64,000 nucleotides of DNA from Trochalopteron elliotii (taxonomy: Eukaryota > Chordata > Aves > Passeriformes > Leiothrichidae), in contig JANPWX010020521.1 of the NCBI GenBank assembly GCA_024734555.1, forward strand, positions 171,497 to 235,496, given 5' to 3'. This document shows, piece after piece, positions 36,003 through 47,800 of this stretch. Numbering within the stretch: the stretch's first letter is position 1; each line of letters opens with the position of its first letter. The notes below the pieces were generated by a model. It did no database searches. It worked only from the letters and a program-made list of their open reading frames with translations, and was not told where the DNA came from. The position numbers and the translations under genes were made by a program.

Positions 36003-36012
36003 GGATATAAAA
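36003..36012 (+). promoter_or_regulatory. TATA box of the nested solo LTR
   Basis: GATATAAAAG downstream of clustered CCAAT-type boxes and about 165 bp upstream of AATAAA at 36171-36176, the normal arrangement of U3 promoter and R polyadenylation signal. Confidence 0.65.
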
Positions 36013-36170
36013 GGGACTGACAGCCTGAAGGAGTGCCTTTTCTCTGAGGGACATTGTTGCCTAAAGGGATAAGTGCCGGTATAGCACTACATGTATTTGT
36101 TACTCTGGCTTGTTGTAAAGGGTTTGGGACTAGCCCGACCCTTTTGATGTTCCAGTAGTCATTTTGTTTT

Positions 36171-36176
36171 AATAAA
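36171..36176 (+). terminator. Polyadenylation signal of the nested solo LTR
   Basis: AATAAA at the end of the presumed U3/R region of the 35514-36226 LTR, 50 bp before its terminus. Confidence 0.65.
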
Positions 36177-36451
36177 CGATTGGCCATTTTTTTACTAACT
36201 CTAGATCTACAGCCTCATTTATAACAGCACTGACCTAGAGTCCTGAGTTTTACCTCTTTACATTGTTTGTAAAAAAGTTAACACTTCGTGTTGGGAGGAA
36301 GAGTGTTTTAGAAGTTTCATTTCTTGATTCTTATTTTTCTTCTTTTTGTGTGTGTTAATAAATCTGTCTGTTTATCTTTAAGTTTAGGCCTGCTTTGCTT
36401 CTGATCCTATCTCACAGAAGGAAAAAGAGAGCAAACACTCAAACCATTACA

Positions 36452-37179
36452 CTAAGTTTAGCAAACAGAGACAAGAAAACATAAAACTACTGCAGGATTT
36501 GGTGTTTCCACCCAGTTATGAACTTAAAACTAAAACATCAATCAGTTGTTTATTTTTTAACTCCACAGGAGCATCGATCTGTGTTTTCCTGGGACTGGCT
36601 GTTCCAGTGCTCATCTCCATGCCCATGGCTATCTAAGTAAAGCTCTCTGTGTCTTCTTTCCTACTACATCCCTCTTATTTTTTCTGTATATTGAATTTCC
36701 TTACCTACAATCATGATTCCTTCCACAATTACATAGATCTTCAGCTTATTATTCTGATGGTTTAGTAACATCTGTAGAATTTTTCACTGTGTTCAAATGA
36801 TTAAAAAAGACTGGAGGCTGTGCCCAGCACATGATCAAGCCTGCCATGATTTATCTTTTTCCAAACAGTTTTGTGCAAAATTTGAGCAGTAGGATTGAAG
36901 CTGTGGTTCTGAGCTGACCACCTGAGCTGCCCTGCATATTCCTACCTGTATCTCTGTAATAGAAGACTAGACCAAGGGATAAATCCATTCCACTGGCATT
37001 AGTCAGGGAAATATTGGGTCACTGCAAAACATATAACTTCTTTTTGCCAGTTTTCACAACTCACATTGCCTGAGAACTCCAGAGAATTATGGTGGGACAT
37101 TGAATTTTACATGACACCAGTTTCCATACTCAGCTGTGTTGTGGTTTGTGTTTGCTTATCTGAGTCATGGCACCATTTA
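36452..37179. other. Spacer between the inverted arms
   Basis: 728 bp of single-copy-looking, AT-rich sequence with no recognisable gene or repeat. It is the loop of the large inverted repeat. Confidence 0.5.
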
Positions 37180-38010
37180 TGTGGTAGTTTTATATTTGCT
37201 GAATTTTGTTAGCTAAGTGAGAGATAGGATTTTGGGAGAAAAAAGGCAAAAACAGGCTCAGCCTAAAAGTAAAACAGATAAATTTATTAATATACTCTAA
37301 GAGAAGAAAATAAGAAAAGAAAAAAAAAAACCCTCAGCAAATGAATTTCTAAACCAACTCTTTCTCCCACTACAAACTGTTCATTTTCTACAAACAATGA
37401 AAAGAGGCAAAACTCAGAACTCCAGCTCAGTATCACTTATAAAACAGTCTTTCATTCAATCTTTAAGAGAGAGAAGTATCTCCTGTTGTTTGGCAACTTT
37501 CTACAAGAGAAACAGTCTGCTTGTGGCTTCCAACTCACACAAAAGCAGCCCACCCAGGAAATTCTGCAATTGTGGAACCTCCTATATTTACGTGGCCTTT
37601 CCCATGACCACACACATAGGTCGTAGATTCACATATTGGGGCGGCACCTTTTAAAAATGAGCAGTTTCAAAGGCAAAGAATTTTTCAACTCAAGGAACAG
37701 AGATGTCTTCTCACTTCTTCACTGGCAGAGGGCTTCTCATCTCTCTCTGTTCAAACCTCTCATGGGATCACCCAAATCACAGCTTCTAATTCAATATTCT
37801 CTCAATCCCCCACAGATACCTTTGCACAAATCCACAAATCATCTCCCCAATTCATACTGTCCATGATTTAAAGGATTATTCTAGCATATTACGGTCTGTT
37901 ACCATAATCCATAAGAGATTTTCAGCCTGCAACCAAGGCAACTTGTCGTCTCTATTGTGGTGGTGTGGGTTTTCAGTTTTCCATTTGTTTGTATATGCAT
38001 TCCAGATTGT

Positions 38011-38015
38011 TCTAT
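38011..38015. repeat. Target-site duplication (left) of nested LTR in arm 2
   Basis: TCTAT, repeated at 38504-38508 on the other side of the LTR. Confidence 0.75.
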
Positions 38016-38503
38016 TGTAATGGTTTGTTCCTTGTACCCCTCTCCTGTTCCTTTCCCTTGGTTCATTCCCAAGTTGTTTGTTCAGCGCCTGTTCAGTGTC
38101 AATCATATGTTATGTAACTATCTGGTCCTGTCCGTCACTCCGGTGCATCTCCCTGCATCCAGAAGGTTCCAGGAGAAGTGTTGAGTGATTGGGCAGAATC
38201 CAGGTTCCCCCTTCCCGTTTCCCTATGATTTGTTGTTCCACCTGTATGCTACGTTCTGAGCCACTCTCTGACTGTTCCTCATTGGTTCCTTGCTGTACCC
38301 ATCCCTCTGCAACACCCCGCCTTAAAAGCCGGGTCCCTCGGATGCTCTCAGTCTCTTCTGAGGCAGAGCCCTGAGGTGCAGACCTCAGGCCCAGTAAACT
38401 CAGCTTGCTTAACTTCAGCAGAGTCCCTCCTTTGTCTCTCCTGCCTTTGCCGCATCCCTGCTCCTGGCTAACCAAGAGCCCAGGTGTTGCCGTGGTGCAT
38501 CAC
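38016..38503 (+). mobile_element. Solo LTR, family C, copy 2, nested in arm 2
   Basis: 488 bp from TGTAATGGTTTGTTCC to GTGCATCAC, inside TCTAT duplications. It shares all main blocks with 16624-17150. The CAC end is one base beyond the usual CA. A TTAAAAG TATA-like element lies near 38322 and the usual AATAAA appears as AGTAAA near 38394. It interrupts sequence that is homologous to arm 1, so it inserted after the arm element. Confidence 0.82.
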
Positions 38504-38508
38504 TCTAT
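38504..38508. repeat. Target-site duplication (right) of nested LTR in arm 2
   Basis: TCTAT, identical to 38011-38015. Confidence 0.75.
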
Positions 38509-38685
38509 CACTTAAAAAGTCACTCTTCCTTTACTGACTTTGAGGTCTCCACGTTGTCCCTTTACATGTCTCCAATTTGATCTTTTCTCTCATCTCTGAG
38601 AAGGGTTAGAGTTTAAGAAAGTCTCAATCTGTGTCAGGAAAGAGTTAAACCTTGCCCAGGCCTGAGGTGGTCATGTGATCTCTGC

Positions 38686-38729
38686 CGTGACAGCCCAAAG
38701 ATTTCAACGTGACAGCCCAAAGATTTCAA
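38686..38729 (+). repeat. Exact 22-bp tandem duplication
   Basis: The unit beginning CGTGACAGCCC and ending GATTTCAA occurs twice in direct succession with no mismatch. The copy in arm 1 does not show it, so it is a recent local duplication or replication-slippage product. Confidence 0.95.
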
Positions 38730-39874
38730 CACCATGCAGGTGTGGGGGCTGGTGGGTGCTTTTTCTTACAGCCTTCGATCTGATGGCCTTGATAGGATAG
38801 GGTTAAAGTGATTTCTAGAGGCAAAAGAACAGGACCTAGCTTCGCTGTAACCAGGATGTTATTTTCATGCTCTTCTTTTAACCAAACCAAGTATAACTTG
38901 CCTAGGTAATAAATCAGGGGAGGAGGGGGAATGAATGTGATTCTTAGTTAAACACGTAGGCCCTGGAAATAAAGTTAGATATTCTTTAGTAAGTCAAGGT
39001 GAATCTGTACCTGTATCATAATCATATGATAAATTACATTATTGTTAATTGTAAGCATCTGGTAACTAAATATGATTATTATCTTAAACACAAATCATGA
39101 GACTCAATTGTTCCAAGTTCACGCTTGGGCAAAATCAATGGAACAGTGGAGTTTAATGATTAACATGTATACTTGTGTAACAAGAAAGTATAAAACTGTG
39201 TCTATTCTGAACTTCTGGTGGAGCCAAGATTTGTGTCCTTGGACCCCTGGCTCCCAGAGCTCTCTCCAGTAGAGCACTGCATACAATCATTCCCTGATTG
39301 TGTGTTTTTCCTATGCTAATAGCCTGAGCCGCTTGCAGCTGCTCTTTGGGGCCCAATGTAGAGTGGGGAGAGATCCCATCCTCCCCCCTTGCCAGGGGTG
39401 CCAGCAGCCAGGGGTCCCAAGGCACAGCCCTGCCAAGGCACAGCCAGCCCCGATCCCCTCCGCAGCCCCAGACGTGCAGCCAGCACTGCCGAACCGCAGC
39501 ACTGCAGCTTGCAGCCGGGGGAGAAGGGGCTCAGCTAGCCCTGCCTCCTCTGTGGGCTCTCGGAGGCCCATCCAAGCCCAGCCGCCCTGGGGAGGTGGGG
39601 CCTAAGCTGGGCCCTCCTTGGCTGCCCACGATGTTACCTGGTCGCCAGACAAGGGGGAAAGAGAAGATCTCAAACCCAGTTTCAGCTTTTTATATGGGTA
39701 TTACCAAAAGTCGCGTTCCATTTTTCTAAGTGGTCAGAACTACATGTCAGTCCAGAACCTGACGCCTGATAGGTCCTTGTCCTTTCTAAAGAATTCTGAG
39801 ATCCTAGCAGAGCAATATTGTACTAACCAAAACAAACAAACAAACTAACTAACTAACTGTATTAACCCATAACA

Positions 39875-40144
39875 AGCTGGATGGGGTAGTTGAGCTTTCT
39901 GCTCCATTTTTCCTAAATATCTACAGCTCTGTGCTTACACTCTCTTTTCTTTCTCTGAAAATCTCCTGTTGCTGAAGCCAAAGTCAGTTTTGTATCAATG
40001 ACTGGAATGTTGTATTATTCCTTACACACTACAAAATACAAATTAATTGGGATATATTTTTCTGGATCTTTCCAGTCTATTACCTGTAGATATATCTTTA
40101 GGACTGAGGGACTTCAGGCTGAGGACTAGTACCCCTGAAATAAA
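39875..40144. other. Non-coding spacer
   Basis: Short stretch between arm 2 and the next LTR with nothing recognisable. Confidence 0.4.
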
Positions 40145-40865
40145 TGGGCAAGGAGACTCGGTCCTTTTTAATGCCTTTATTAAGATCAGCTCTAGGTGGG
40201 GGGCTTTAGGGGCTGTGCACACCACCACTGCTCCCGATGGATGATGCAGAGGAGGAGATGATTGGCTCTTCCACATGGCCGAGCTGGGGGCTTCCCTCTC
40301 ACAGGAGTCCCTGGAAAATCCACTGATTCATTGGAAAGCTTGGGGGAGTCTTGTGTATGGGATACTTCAGAATTTATGGTGACAAGCTGGGACTCAGATC
40401 TGGTTGGTGTGAGGCTCTCCATGGTTCTGCTGACTTAGAGTGGTTAGTTTTAGTTTTTGGTTTGTGTTGGCTCGTTGTTTTTTAGGGGTTTTAAGTTTGA
40501 ATTTTGTCCCACAAACACCTGAGGTCTTTTCATCTTCATGTAGGGCGGTGCCAGGTTCTCCCCAGTCGTTGCTATGGCCAGTCATGGTTGCTATGGCAGG
40601 GGTGGCAACAAGGACAGTTACAAAGGAAGGGGTTTCAGGTAATTAATATTTGTCAGCCAAAACGTTTAGGGGAGGCATTTCTAATTACCGTAACAATTGG
40701 TCTGAGCTAAACGGCAGAGAAAAACCCCACCATAGGCAAGGCAAAACTGAACCTAGAAATTGTTATTTTGTTTCTTTACAGGTTTGAGCTAAAAGATAGA
40801 GAAAAAGCCGTACTATAGGCAAGGCAAAATTGAATTTAGAAATTGTCACTCTGTTTCTTACAACA
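40145..40865 (-). mobile_element. LTR, family H, copy 2 (3' LTR of a remnant provirus)
   Basis: On the minus strand it begins TGTTGTAAGAAACAG at 40865, directly after a polypurine tract (40876-40866, TAAAGGGGGAA). A TTAATAAAGGC polyadenylation context lies near 40172-40182. The left boundary is less sure. It resembles 21964-22448. The adjoining polypurine tract means internal proviral sequence should follow at 40877 and beyond. Confidence 0.65.
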
Positions 40866-40876
40866 TTCCCCCTTTA
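40866..40876 (-). other. Polypurine tract beside family H LTR
   Basis: TAAAGGGGGAA on the minus strand, abutting the TG start of the LTR. This is the expected plus-strand primer site and sets the orientation. Confidence 0.6.
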
Positions 40877-41810
40877 TGGAAAATTACTGCAGCCATGGAA
40901 ATGGATTTTAAAGTGTATATCATTTGCTGTATGCAGCTAATGAGCAGGAGAAGAAATTTCATGGTTTTCCCCTTTTAAATGGCACTGTCTTTCAGTTGAA
41001 ACTGCTTTTTTCTAATACATCCTTATTAATGCTGCCCGTTATCTTGTCCAAATAGCTGCTTCTTTGTCATTTAGAAGCATGTGCAAGTCTGACACAACTG
41101 CACGTAGACTTATAGATACATTGGGAGGTTGGCTTTCAAGTTACAAATCCAGTGACCGACAACAGATTCAGTAAGGCCAGGCATGACATCAATTAATATT
41201 TTAGTAGAGTGTTCTCATACTGCTTCACTGTAAGGGAGAAATTGCCTTTCAAGTTCACAGATTAATATAGAAAATGAATCTGCTGCTGAGGTAAAGAAAT
41301 TGTCATGGAATCTTGAGAAGGCAATAATGAAAGGAATGCTCCTAGATGAATCTATTGTATTTCACATTGCAGCAGCCTAGATAACCTCGAGCAATCTGTG
41401 AAGTCTGGTCATGAATACAAAGCCAATGTGCATTAGAGGAGTACTTTACTGCTGAGTGTGTAATGTCTTTACAAAAAGATTTGTATGGAGCAGAGTCATT
41501 AGTGCTCTGCGTTTCTGAGGTCTTTATCATGCTTAATATTTTTTGTATATACTCATAACTCCTGAGAACCTTGTTTGTTCATTGTTTTGCAAGGGTGGCT
41601 TTGATCCGCTGGTTTGGGTTCATTTGCTCTGTCACAACTTGGACCATGCACAACAAAGCTGTTGTCAGTGCCATCATTATAAAAAATTTCCCTCTCACTG
41701 TTTCATGGCCAGCTCGGAGTCAAGGACAGTAAAATATTGTCTGCCTTCAAAAGGAAGCATCGAAGTGAGGTTTCTCTCCTTCCACCCTCACTGCTCCTCT
41801 GAAGTGCAGT
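40877..41810 (-). pseudogene. Possible 3' internal remnant of a family H provirus
   Basis: By position upstream of a polypurine tract on the minus strand, this should hold the 3' end of a proviral internal region. A 32-codon frame at 41677-41579 opens with a hydrophobic, signal-peptide-like run. The next frames, including 41530-41342 with several cysteines, follow after stops. No env, pol or other motif is definite, so the identification rests on context. A 5' LTR was not found in the window. Confidence 0.35.
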
Positions 41811-44800
41811 GAAGGGCAGGTCTCAGCACCTCAGTGCTCTGATTTAATTAATAAGTCACGCTTTTGCAGCTCTCTGCAGTTTGGAGTACATGGACAAGAA
41901 CACACACGGGGATTTGCAGGCTTTCAAGTGAAAGAAATACCAGTTCTCTTAGGGTTACCTAAAGCCAAGGGTAGAAAGGAAAGTGTGGGTGCCTGGGGTG
42001 TTTTTGGTTTTCCTGATCTAATTGGTCCTGATCACTTTCTCAATAATATTTATTTTCATATTCTGCAAAGATGTCTCATCTGGTCAGAGCATTTGGGGGT
42101 TTTAGGGAAAAAAAAACAACTAGGCAATTCCAGCCCTAGAAATGCCAAAATGCTCACTGACAGAGGTAGTCTTGGATCCCTGGGAAAGAGATCATCTCCT
42201 GAGCCAGAGCAGAAGCCCTTAGGACTGAAGGACTCCATCCCAAAGCTGTGTCCTCAAGAAGGTAGGAATTAATTAAGAAAAAAAAAAATTGAAGTCCCTG
42301 TGACTGGAATTCAATACATATTTTTTTTCAGCCAGAAATACAAGCACTTGAGTTCTTTCCTAATAATGAGAATGATCCTGAAGGCACCTGTCCACTCCCA
42401 AAAAGAACCTACCCTAAAAATAAAATCAGGAGAACTTCAGACATAATAGAAAAATCCATAGAATATAGTCAGTGAATTTAGATGTTCATAAAAGGTACCA
42501 GTGAGTGGAACAGAGTTCTTTGATGCTCTCTGGGCTTCTTTAAGCCATGGCAGGGATTTAATTGGGACAATGGACCAATTTCTCCAACTGTCTGAAATAG
42601 GGAGGAAACTAAAGCAGATGTTTCCTTAACAGAGTTAAGACTAGAAGATACACAAGTGGAGATCTAAAGAATTTCTAATCTCATTTTTTATTACGCATTT
42701 GTAAATTATTTTCATTGTGCACTTGCAATTAGAGAGCAGAACAGATGGTAGAGGTTCAGTAAAAAAAAAAATAAAGAAAATATTTCTTTTCAAAGGCAAT
42801 GGTGCCAAGGATTTATTTACTGCGTCTGAAAGGTGTTTCTCACTTCTCTCTGTAACTGAAGTGTTGCTCCACTGGTATTAAATGGAAATGAGGGCAGACC
42901 TAAGGGCATGGCTGTGCTTGAATCTGTGTGTCTGTGCCTCCATTCCAAGGACTCACCGCACTCTGTAGTGTTATTAGTTACTCTAACTTTTGTTATTTCC
43001 TGATGTTTTTTCCTTTCCTGTGTCAAATGTGGTGAGAGCTATGGCAACTGCACACCAGTGCTTGGTTTGAAGGCTGCAGGCAGCAATCTGGTCAGAAATC
43101 CCATGGCTTGCTGAAACAAAATTGTGCTGTTGTCACTGCTGTTTCTCACATCATATACTGCAGGGTGAAGGAAATCCAGGTGGTTCTGAGAAAAAGCCTT
43201 GCTGTCAGGAACGCACCCTTTCCTGAGCACAGTTCTGTTGAAATAAACACCATTGAGTGCAATAATTGAGAAAAATGCAACAGCTTGTGATTCATGAAAT
43301 CACACTCATTCCATCCTGGCCGAAGACGCAGAATGAGCTTGTACCGAAGTTCTTGGGTTCGTAAAGTTGGTCCTAGTGCAAAGTCCTTTGTGACTTGCAA
43401 AGTATTTAGTGTGATGTCACAAAAGACAGATATACCTTTGCAAATGTGTATGAACCATGTAGACTACCTTTTTATATTGCATATTACTGTGTACATTCAG
43501 AAATACTGTAATACTAGGAATCTGTTCTGGGGTTCCTGATTTTGTATTAATATTATTAAAAATACACTTATAGTTAGCGTCCAAAAGTCAAAATGACTGC
43601 TTGCTAAGACCCCAGTTGCCTGGTCACAAAGTAGAATAAAGGATTATGCATAAAGCATTTTTATTTTTAAACCCTTAGTTTGGGTTGCACTTGTTTTCTT
43701 TGTTTTTTGGGTGGTTTTTTTGTTTGTTTGTTTGTTTTTGGGTTTTTTTGTTTTTTTTTTTAATTTCCAAACTTTTTGCCTCTTACTGTGATAACATCTT
43801 AGAAAAGTACCTAAGTTCATACTATGAGCAGACATTTAATGACACTTAAAAAGTTGAGGCATGGTTTCACCTCCTACTTCTGTTCTTTTTATGGTAGAAA
43901 CATATTTTACAGATGAATGGCTCTGGAATATAGCTCTAGGTGATATTAAATAAATAGGTAGAGGGGCATGGCTTATCATAATTCATAAAATTTTGTTTCT
44001 AAAGAAAGATACACAGTTGTTGAACAAAAGGCATTTGGCTGTGAAATGGGCTGTAAAATCACTGAAATACTATTTGCCAGATGTGAAATTAAAATAGTAA
44101 TTCACTTTGTTCACTGCAGTAGCCAAGAACTTTGCACACTGCAAATTCAGAATCTGCAAAAATAAATTTCTGACACATGTCCTAGTCGTGTTTCAGTTTT
44201 AGGTGTGAAACATGAATGCTGCAACATGTGAGGGGTTCCTATCTCTACTGCAAGGAAATAAATCAATGCTTCTGTTTTCCAGATTTGGAAGGAAAGAAAG
44301 GAGATAAATTGCACCTTGCAAAATTTCCTATAAATAAAGTAGCACCCCTCCCCAGATTCAAATATAGAAATACACACACTTGGGTCTGAGGCCAGGCCAG
44401 TAATAGGCTGGTGGTACTGGTGTGGAGGCTGTGGGTAGACAAAATGTTCTCAGTTCTGAATCTTGTGAAATTTGTGACTGGCTTGATGTCTCCACCGTCG
44501 CTTCCAGTGGGACAGGACTTTGCATGGTGAGGAATACTTGTGCTCTGGAGGTACTTCATGAACTCGTATAAATTGAATGTTTTGTCTCATTTTCATATTT
44601 CTAGAATAATCTACACGTACCTACAGAAAGAATTTGTACTGCTGTTAAGGTAGCACAATTTAGCTTTCATTATGAATCAGATAGAGATGTTCAAAGACAA
44701 AATCAGAACCTAAATAAACCACAGTTTGACATATAAAACATTCTGTAGCAGTGATTTACAACATCACTCCCAGATCTGTGTTATGACTTCTGCAAAATTC

Positions 44801-47800
44801 CTTTTCATAAGTTTATACTTTGCTATTTCAGCAACAGCTTCTTATGCACACTTTAAAAACAATTCTCCAACATGAAATTTCCAGCCTTTTTAAAGTAAAA
44901 ATGTAATGCAAAAAAAAGCACTTTCAAACCAATTCTTCATTTATAAATATAAACCTAAAATTAATTTCTAAATTAATGTGCCAAACTCAGACAATTTTTC
45001 ATTGCTTTGCAAGAAAGAAAAGAAAATCAACAACAACACCAACAAAAAACCAACCCAAAACCAAATACCAAACACTTAATGCTTTAACAGCTTTGCTGTT
45101 TTTACTATGTCGGCTCACTGAAAAAAATCCAGTTGATCTCATATGTTTCCCTGAATAAATGGCACACATCACCCTGTGCACTCTTCTTAGAAATATTTCT
45201 GATTTTTTAAATGGAGTAGAATTTCTACTACATTTTAGTTTGCAATGGTTAGAGGGATTTTGCCATAAGCAGTGTCAGTCACTGCAATAATAACAAAATA
45301 TTGTCTAGAGAGACACAGCTGGCTGATTTCTGGTGTGTGCCACTGTTCGGACAGTGATGACAAGTGACTATGATACTGAAGGTACACAAAATATATTAAC
45401 TGGTGAATGGAGGCAAAAGCTAAAGGGATCCATCTGGCAATAATCAGAGCTAAAACAACCATGCAGATCTCGTCTGAGCATGCAGTTGGCACAGCAGGAC
45501 AGGAGTTGGTTTGTCAGTGGCTGATCACTGACTGTCATTATATTACATCTGCCTCCTCCTCATCGTGGTAAATACTGATTTTCAGTATGAAGGATGCATT
45601 TGAAATGGAATGTAATGCTAGAAATCTCTCAACACTGATTTTTAATTGCTCCTTGCCTGGCAACAGGTCATGGAGGTGCTTTTATCTGTGGCTTAGAGAC
45701 AGAAGGGATGAAAAGAAGCAGGATGAAAGAGCATCCCGGGATAGGCAAGCACTGCTGGCTGTGAGGTGAAGGCAGTAATCTATAGCACAGCTCAGGAGCT
45801 GTGATATGAAACAATGGGAGCAAAAATGATCTGCAGGGCAAGGTGAGAATTTGATTGTGCAGCACTACACAGAGTTTGCCTGCAGAGTTTAAATTACCCA
45901 GCATTGCAGAAAGTGAGACACGTGACCAAAGGTTTGTTGGTTTGAGTTATAACTGTACCAAAATTGGCTGTAGCTCTGCAAAAACAGGGAATGAAGTTTC
46001 TGCAGTCCAAAGCAGGCCTTGCTGCTATGAAAATTAATGACTCAGTGAAAGAGGACAAAAAAGGCATTTATTAATCTGACCATTGGAAATACTGATGTGG
46101 TATTTTAGATTTACTAGAAACATGTCCATGAAAAAGGACATAATAGAGATTAACTGAAAGCCTAATTTAGCAAAGTAACAGCAAGAGAGACTAATTGATC
46201 AAATTCAACCATATTGTATCCTGATGACTTTGATATATGATGATAAATTTAATCCAGTGTGAACAGAATAAATCCCTGCAGTTCTTCAAATTCCTGTTAT
46301 CGGAACTTCTCCAGTGAAACACAGTGACAGCTTTTTGCAACTCTTCCCCAGCAAAAGCCCAAAACTTTCCTCACAAAGTGCAATTTTCATTACACAGGGC
46401 CCACTCAGTTCATATTCAACTACTCTCCATTTCTTGTCTATGTTTTATTTCATCAAGCAGAGCAATACAACTCACATAAGCCTAAACTCTCTCACTATGA
46501 ATGAATAAATGGTGAGTGTTTAGAGAACCCCGAAGATGCCTTCAGTTGTGTAAAGAGGCGAAAAAACACATAATAGATAAAGGTCCATCAAGTGTATTTG
46601 TTTGGTGCTGTCACATTTACAAAGGTATCACTGTGAGTTTCTGCATAGACAGTCCAAAGGGAAAAAAATTATTCAGGTAAACTGAACACAAACACCAAAA
46701 TGTCTTTATTTCTCTGCTATGCTTTCAACAGTCACATGGTACATTAAAGTAATGATCTCTTTTTGTATGAGTATCTGATCTGTCTCCCCTCATCCCTCCC
46801 CTTCCTTTTGTGCTGGTTTTCCCACTTTTATGTTTCACTGGATGCCTCCTCACCCGCTCCTCATTCTCTGTTTCCTCTGCCTACATATACTTGAAAAGAG
46901 TTTATTTTCTCTTTCTACTCCCTTTTGAAGTGAGTTCACTGTCTTATTCATAAACTTCAAGAATGTTTAGAACACAGGAAGTAAAAATTCTGCACACAGA
47001 TCACTGAATAACTCCACAGTAAAAATCAGATACTACAAAGAACAGTGTACCTAATATATTTAAAAAAACAAAACAAATTGTTAAATTAAGTTCATCAGAA
47101 ATTCCAATATTAGGAAAAAGAAAAATACAAAAACTAAAACTCTGAAACACATTATGTCTACCAAGACCTGAAATTAATGAGAAATATTAATATCATTGAA
47201 TTATTATCAAATTATTTATTCTTTCACTTACAGAATGCTACAACATTTTCAAAATTAAATCATTGCATATATACAGCAACTGTGGCAAGTACAGATTTAA
47301 TTTCTGCCTATGTAGAATTGGTCTCCAGCCCAGAAAAAGTCTCCAGTAAAATAATTTTGAATTTTATAAACAACAGACTGCTTCTGACCACACCTTATTA
47401 GTTATTTAACAGAAAACAAAAATACTTTTACAAGCATAATATAATGTCAAAACATTTAACTTACATAAAATTCTTACTTTCTATTTCACAAAATTCAGTA
47501 TTTTGGGGAGCAAAATCATGCTAGTTGTCATAGAAAAGTCTGTGTAAAATCAGAGTTTAGTGTATATTTGATATTCCACTCAGAATCTGCAGAATATGTT
47601 TAGTTTGTAAAAGTGTTTTCCGCATTTAAAACTTACAGATGAAGAAGGTGTGAACTTACAGATGAAGAAGGACAGATGAAGAAGGTGTGAAACCAGCTGT
47701 AAATGTGTGGCCACCTCATGATTTTCTCCCTGGATTTTAAAAATTATTTAATTAATTAATTTTAGAAATCCTCTTAAATTTTTTTCATTTTAAGTCAAAT

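Larger units (their letters stand above)
35514..36226 (+). mobile_element. Solo LTR nested in arm 1, class I-type
   Basis: 713 bp, TGTCATAAATG...CATTTATAACA, with a terminal inverted repeat of about 10 bp. It has a TATA box GATATAAAAGG (about 36003-36012), AATAAA at 36171-36176, and at least five CCAAT or ATTGG boxes between 35860 and 35995. The last about 30 bases resemble the end of the retrovirus LTR family at 24460. Comparison with arm 2 shows that the interrupted sequence resumes exactly at its right end. The flanks are GTGCT and GCACT, compatible with a 5-bp duplication changed by two transitions. Confidence 0.85.
34188..36451 (-). mobile_element. LTR-type element, left arm of an inverted pair (arm 1)
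   Basis: On the minus strand the element starts TGTAATGGTTTGAG at 36451 and ends CCTATGACA at 34188. It matches 37180-39874 by eye along several hundred bases, including 'gaaaagagttaaat' (34830s), the 'tgggtattcccaaaagtc' block near 34340, and 'ctcatgggatcac' near 35170. A different LTR is inserted at 35514-36226; without it the element is about 1.55 kb, shorter than arm 2 because the GC-rich centre is reduced. The flanking CTAAT/CTAAG pair supports a single integration. No retroviral protein domain was seen. It could be a very long solo LTR or a non-autonomous LTR element. Confidence 0.65.
37180..39874 (+). mobile_element. LTR-type element, right arm of the inverted pair (arm 2)
   Basis: It starts TGTGGTAGTTTTAT at 37180 and ends TTAACCCATAACA at 39874, mirroring arm 1. 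It is 2.7 kb including the nested LTR at 38016-38503, about 2.2 kb without it. It keeps a GC-rich central part (39290-39660) and a TATA-like AGTATAAAAC near 39186-39196. A 22-bp unit is exactly duplicated at 38686-38729. The region 38509-38632 matches the corresponding end of arm 1 up to the 'agagttaaa' block, so both arms share the same internal order rather than being two unrelated neighbours. I found no matching target duplication for this arm. Confidence 0.6.
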
